From Ascaris suum (Eukaryota; Nematoda; Chromadorea; Rhabditida; Ascarididae), in the NCBI GenBank assembly GCA_013433145.1, contig CM024179.1:186001-250000 (forward strand): a DNA stretch of 64,000 nt, read 5' to 3'. The translations under genes and the position numbers were made by a program. Below the pieces are notes generated by a model. The model was not told where the DNA came from, made no database searches, and saw only the letters and a list, made by a program, of their open reading frames with translations. This document shows positions 60,208 through 64,000 of this stretch, in pieces; position 1 is the first letter of the stretch, and every line of letters begins with the position of its first letter.

Positions 60208-60294
60208 TGCCATAAATTTCATTGTCGCGTTGTGCATTATCTTATGCGTTATTCTCGTGCATTCGTGACATTGTGTTCTTATTGGTGAACTGAA

Positions 60295-60376
60295 TTCATG
60301 AAATGACCCTCGGCAGTTTAATGGAATGACCCAATCGTTCTTAACTTCCATTAAACTCGCTGTGACTCTTCATGAA
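60295..60376. repeat. Imperfect internal hairpin of the composite element
   Basis: TTCATGAA...AGTTTAATGGAA on the left pairs with TTCCATTAAACT...TTCATGAA on the right, with a ~20-nt loop and a mismatched middle. It sits just inside the left inverted repeat and may be a subterminal structure of the transposon. Confidence 0.55.
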
Positions 60377-60559
60377 TGGATCTTTCGTACGACTGTTATA
60401 TGCATCGGTTATGAACTCTTCAGTTCGACAGCTCTAGGTTCCCATCACTTCATTTCTTTCCCGTATAGGCATGCCGATAACGGGCATTGTAAGTTCGTTT
60501 GATGGTAAAAAGCTAATTGACGCTTTCAGCGTCTAGTTCATTGCACTGACATAGTTTGA

Positions 60560-61756
60560 TTGCATGCAGCACTTGCTCTCCGACATAGACAAGTCAGGAC
60601 TGTGAAGGAAAAAGCAGCTCGAAGGCGACATGCTCCCAATTCGAAGAATTGCGAATTACATGGCAGGCGACAACAGGTGGTTACAAAGCAGGAAACCTTC
60701 AATGTAAGCAGTCATTTGAAGTGCGCAACTCTAGCCAAAGAAGTCAATTCGTAAGATGTGGAGGAGATCGTGAAGAAGATGGGGCTATCAAGAGCACTCG
60801 TTTCGTGCCACTAATCTAGAATGGCTGAATAATGTTTAGAAGAAGTACTTGGCTCACGTGCAACTTACTTGTCCACCGACTCCTGTTCATTCCAAGTTGA
60901 ATCAAGAAACCAGGAGAATGAGCGACGGTGCAGTCAGAGGTGATGGCAATTGTTTTTGCACCCAGCATCATGGTAAGCAGTTTCTCGCATCCGAAGCGTT
61001 CCAAGGACACAGCCTGTCGAAACAAAGTTTGTGCATTCAACAATGCAACCTATTATTAAGTCGACTAAAGCGGATCGGAAGCTTGTTAACGACATAAGCC
61101 GCGTGCAGTGCTCAATTTTCAGAAAGTTAATGGGCAACGCATTTTTGCATAGTGCCGTTAGGATGTTAAAAGCTGCTCCAAGCATGCTTATTTCGCACAA
61201 AGGCTCCTAACATTGGAATGTGGCGTTAGTATTAGACAGCGAGCGATTCGTTTCGACTTTCCAGAGCACTCGCGTATTGCATCAAGTTAACGGGACATCA
61301 TCACCCAGATATCCGATCGATTCTCATCACCTTCATATATCGCACAAGACTGAGCTTTGGATAGTTGTCGTTTTGAATATTACAAAACAATTCACTGCTT
61401 CAGAGGAATCCCTAAACAGTGCTTTAAAATGAGAGTTCAGATCATAAATGAGTGTGAGTAGATTTCAGAGATGTTCATATCCATTCAGTTTAGGCGAAAT
61501 GCTGTAATGGAAACGGGACACAGCGCTGAACACTGTGGATACTCTGCATTGGGAAGCCGACATTGACTCAATGGCTGCAGCGCTATGCTTCGACTTAGAC
61601 ATCTATATGTGCACTGCGACGGATGGAGTCTGGCAAGGCTACTTTACTATGAATACTTTAAACAGCCGTGATGTCGTCGATTTCATCGTTCCCCCCATCG
61701 ATGCAGCTGGCAACTCTTCCATCTATAGCGATCCTGAGCCCTCCGCATCCAAGTAA
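60560..61756 (+). pseudogene. OTU-type cysteine protease relic
   Basis: OTU proteases cleave ubiquitin chains and occur both as cellular enzymes and as passengers of mobile elements. The frame at 60849-61097 contains LTCPPTPVHSKLNQETRRMS, followed by GAVRGDGNCF. DGNC is the Asp-Gly-Asn-Cys catalytic-cysteine box and has the usual lead-in of basic and acidic residues. A second in-family block, DIDSMAAALCFDLDIYMCTA, followed by DGVWQGYF (61565-61645), resembles the later OTU segment (W-x-D/E, helix, strand, W-x-x-Y). The catalytic His block expected after it is not recognisable. Upstream, 60560-60754 is open and basic. Stops and frame changes break the gene in at least three places, so it is not functional. 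It is on the opposite strand to the RTE fragment in the same element. Confidence 0.6.
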
Positions 61757-61839
61757 CTACATATAGGCGCCTCAGCGGGTTTTCCCCCCTTGTTGCGGTC
61801 TGCCGCGTGATCGTTTTACGTCTCTTGGTTACAACTAGA

Positions 61840-62780
61840 AAATTTACTTAGTCCATCTATAGCCATTTAACCTGGCCACGTGACCAGCCAACCTTAGTTT
61901 TCTTTCGTACATTTCTTCAACGATATCCTTCAATGCGGGTCCAGAACGCAACTCTTCATTTGTGGTGTGTTGCAATTTGTTGATACTTTCCGTTCCCCTT
62001 TCCATTGCTAGTTTTGGATACTTTTGATACTTTTGGATAGTTTTGGATACTTTCCATTTGTTGATACTTTCCATTGCTAGTTCTGGGTCGTTGCTAGTTT
62101 GTTTTCTTCAGCGAGTGTGGTATTCCACGCTTCGCACCCTCACAGAAGAAAAGGGATGACCGTCGAAATGAAGAGTTCTCCCTTTCGGATATTTTTATCA
62201 TCGTGTTGTGTCGTAACAGATATCGTTGAGCATAGTGAGTATTAGACAATGCGCTCTTTTTCATCTGCTTAATTCCTGACTCAAATCGTCACTCATTTGC
62301 AAGTCCATCCTAAGTGTACAAACTGTTCCACAAGTTCGATATTTTCACTATCGAGCTTCATGGGAAGCTGATGACAGAACGCATTTTTCATCCACTTCGT
62401 TTTGCATTTGCAAATGCTGAGCGCAATTGTCTTGGCATTCTTGTTGAGCTCGTTCAGTGAATACTGCAAGTTTTTTGGGTCATCGGCAATGAGCATTACT
62501 TCCTTCGCAAAGAGAAGCATTTGGAGTTATTTGCTGAATACATTGAAACCATCTGCAGTTTCCTCATTCTCAAGAATCCTTCGAGAGTTGATAAGGATTT
62601 CGGGGAACAAATGTCCCCTTGTTTTGCGCCTGTTCCGGCTGACAAGGATACTTCGAAGAAATAGCTACATCTGGCTCGATACGCCACATTCCTTGCATCC
62701 TTTTCCTCGCCATCTCGTCAAACATAAACAGCACATCTCTGATTTCTTCCACAAAAGCTATCAATTGAAGTAGCACCAAA
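61840..62780 (-). mobile_element. RTE retrotransposon fragment, inactive
   Basis: This is the reverse transcriptase 3' half of an RTE-type non-LTR element on the minus strand. It contains LIAFVEEIRDVLFMFDEMARK and ICSPKSL (RT core, near 62600-62770). It also has LLFAKEVMLIADDPKNLQYS, in which the catalytic FADD has become FAKE. Then come ELNKNAKTIALSICKCKTKW and SENIELVEQFVHLGW (62293-62520), and the C-terminal MYERKLRLAGHVARLNGYRWTK near 61850-61920. Frameshifts separate the blocks. The sequence differs clearly from the RTE relic at 33-35 kb, so it is another family or an older copy. It lies between the OTU relic and the right inverted repeat. Confidence 0.85.
61995..62095. repeat. Short imperfect tandem repeats
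   Basis: Several copies of GATACTTT(C/T)C-like words and two copies of TTGATACTTTCC...CATTGCTAGTT lie within the RTE fragment. They are local slippage repeats in dead sequence. Confidence 0.55.
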
Positions 62781-63097
62781 CTCGCGATGTTTTAAGACAG
62801 AGAGAGCATCACTCGTTAAGTGCTCATAATTGAAGCAACACAAAACTTGCGCTACTTATATAACGTCTTTTCGCCATGATCCCTATCATATCTGAGATTT
62901 CAGATGTTTGCTTCACATCTCTAGAAGAGACCGACGATCCTGTTGAGAAACGACACCTGTTGCCACTTCAAGTCAGTGATGGGTTTTCCGTAATTCGTCG
63001 AGCGATTGCTTTCTTAAATCGCTCGCATATGTCAGCAGTGTCAACATACGTCAATCTCTATAACGCATGTACTTCGAGTCTGCAAATTATGTTATTT

Positions 63098-63347
63098 GCG
63101 CGTCATATAAGAAATTGATCTGATAGAAAAGTTCTTTTTTTTGTCTCAGATTATTAATGATTCTGATAGAGCATTCAATGCTCTTTAAAATGTGTTGAAA
63201 CTCGTCTTTCGAATTTTGTTTCCTTACGGTATATTTTCATATTTACTGCGACATTTTTATTGCCGAGTGACCACTACCGCGCCGCTCGCAGTGGACGCGC
63301 GCGGTCTCTCCTCCATCTCTCCTGTGCGCGTGCGCTTGTGGCTAAGT
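63098..63347 (-). repeat. Right terminal inverted repeat of composite element
   Basis: Read on minus, it starts ACTTAGCCACAAGCGCACGC and continues through GAGAGACCGCGCGCGTC, GGTAGTGGTCACTCGGC, AATATACCGTAAGGAAACA and TCAGAATCATTAAT to the inner end near 63098. It mirrors 59884-60207, less about 70 bp. Confidence 0.9.
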
Positions 63348-64000
63348 ATACCCACACCTGGAATACACTAGAGGATTTGAAGCTTCCGGCATCTCGATTT
63401 GAAGCGACATTTGAAACTGGATTTTTAGCGAATGTTTTTCTGCAGCATCTTGATTTTGTGAAAGAAAATATGGGTATATTAACCGTCGCTCCGTTAAGAA
63501 GTGCGGCCAACTGAAATGCCATAACTTTGCAAATCCTTTTAATCTTTTAATGAACAGTTTTTATTCTTTCACTTCCATGTTCAATTCTGCGTTTCCTCAT
63601 CATTTTTTCCTTTTTCTCTTTTAGAGCAAATAAAGGTTTATTCAGTCTAAATTATCTCTCTAATCCCCTCCTTTGCTTAATAGTAATGAAACATGTTTTT
63701 TTCGGATCATAGGTGGTCATTTCACCACAAGGTGTCCTGCTTAATGCGCATTAGCACCAAATGTCTGCCTCACGCAAACTGTGAAGCAAATATCCGTTAT
63801 CAATTGTTTACGCCGTAAAAATTAATTTATTCGGGTTATTTTATACGAAGTTGGTACCTATGGTTAAGTCTAACCAAATTAGGAGGCAAGTTATGATTTC
63901 AGAAAATATGCATAAAAAATTCCAGCCTCACTTATGTGATGAGATATAGTCTAAGTAGACTTATTTATTACAGACATTTATATAATTACATTTCTTATAT
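63348..64000. other. Right edge, no supported gene
   Basis: The strip after the composite element has open frames on both strands at 63260-63522, partly inside the inverted repeat, without motifs. From 63530 to the end it is AT-rich with nothing recognised. Confidence 0.35.

Larger units (their letters stand above)
59884..63347. mobile_element. Composite DNA element with long inverted repeats, OTU relic and nested RTE
   Basis: A 3.46-kb unit bounded by long inverted repeats (324 and ~250 bp, outer ends ACTTAGCCAC and GTGGCTAAGT). Inside are a decayed OTU-protease-like gene (plus) and a decayed RTE fragment (minus). Long inverted repeats plus an OTU gene recall large animal DNA transposons, such as Mutator-like groups that can carry accessory cysteine proteases, but no transposase was recognised. 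The RTE piece most likely inserted later. No target-site duplication is seen (flanks GGTCGACGC and ATACCCACA), so the ends may have been eroded or the block may have moved by another route. Confidence 0.75.

Overview
This is eukaryotic DNA, most likely from a parasitic clade V (strongylid or hookworm-like) nematode. The evidence is: short exons with nematode-style TTTTCAG acceptors and GT donors; genes broken up by large introns; degenerate RTE-type non-LTR retrotransposons; long (AT)n tracts; foldback elements; and an animal 5-HT1-type receptor. No prokaryotic gene organisation, CRISPR array, tRNA or rRNA was recognised. Most long reading frames here are shadows of AT repeats, satellite repeats or introns, so I built gene models from splice sites, codon phase and family motifs.

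Left part (0-18.5 kb), genes on the minus strand. The best-supported gene is the RNA polymerase II subunit RPB9 (7385-11369). It has four exons that join in phase, both zinc ribbons, a likely trans-splice acceptor and an AATAAA signal. Flanking it on the same strand are short serine-rich exons (16241-14865 and 5428-73). Their phases allow them to form one gene, which would place rpb-9 inside a ~9.4-kb intron. Further upstream, an unrecognised gene ends at 17421. Between rpb-9 and the serine-rich exons lie a ~640-bp foldback element (11871-12513) and a 1.8-kb higher-order tandem array. The array appears to have been built by amplifying one arm of that same foldback family.

Middle part (18.5-49.8 kb): AT-rich and gene-poor, mostly intron-like or intergenic. 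It holds three long (AT)n tracts, a 5'-truncated dead RTE element (about 33.24-34.85 kb, plus), a GC-richer patch at 39.6-39.95 kb, stretches of roughly 10-bp-spaced T runs, and several isolated GC-richer islands with good splice sites that are candidate exons of unknown genes.

Right part: the 5' four exons of a 5-HT1-like biogenic amine receptor (SER-4 type, 49847-52567, plus), covering the N-glycosylated N-terminus through TM4 and the second extracellular loop. TM5-7 were not located. At 59884-63347 there is a composite mobile element with long terminal inverted repeats (~250-325 bp). Inside it are a decayed OTU-type cysteine protease gene (plus) and a decayed RTE reverse transcriptase fragment (minus).

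The genes share no evident pathway. The main points of biological interest are the conversion of a foldback transposon into a satellite beside an essential gene, the nested layout of rpb-9, and the OTU-carrying inverted-repeat element.
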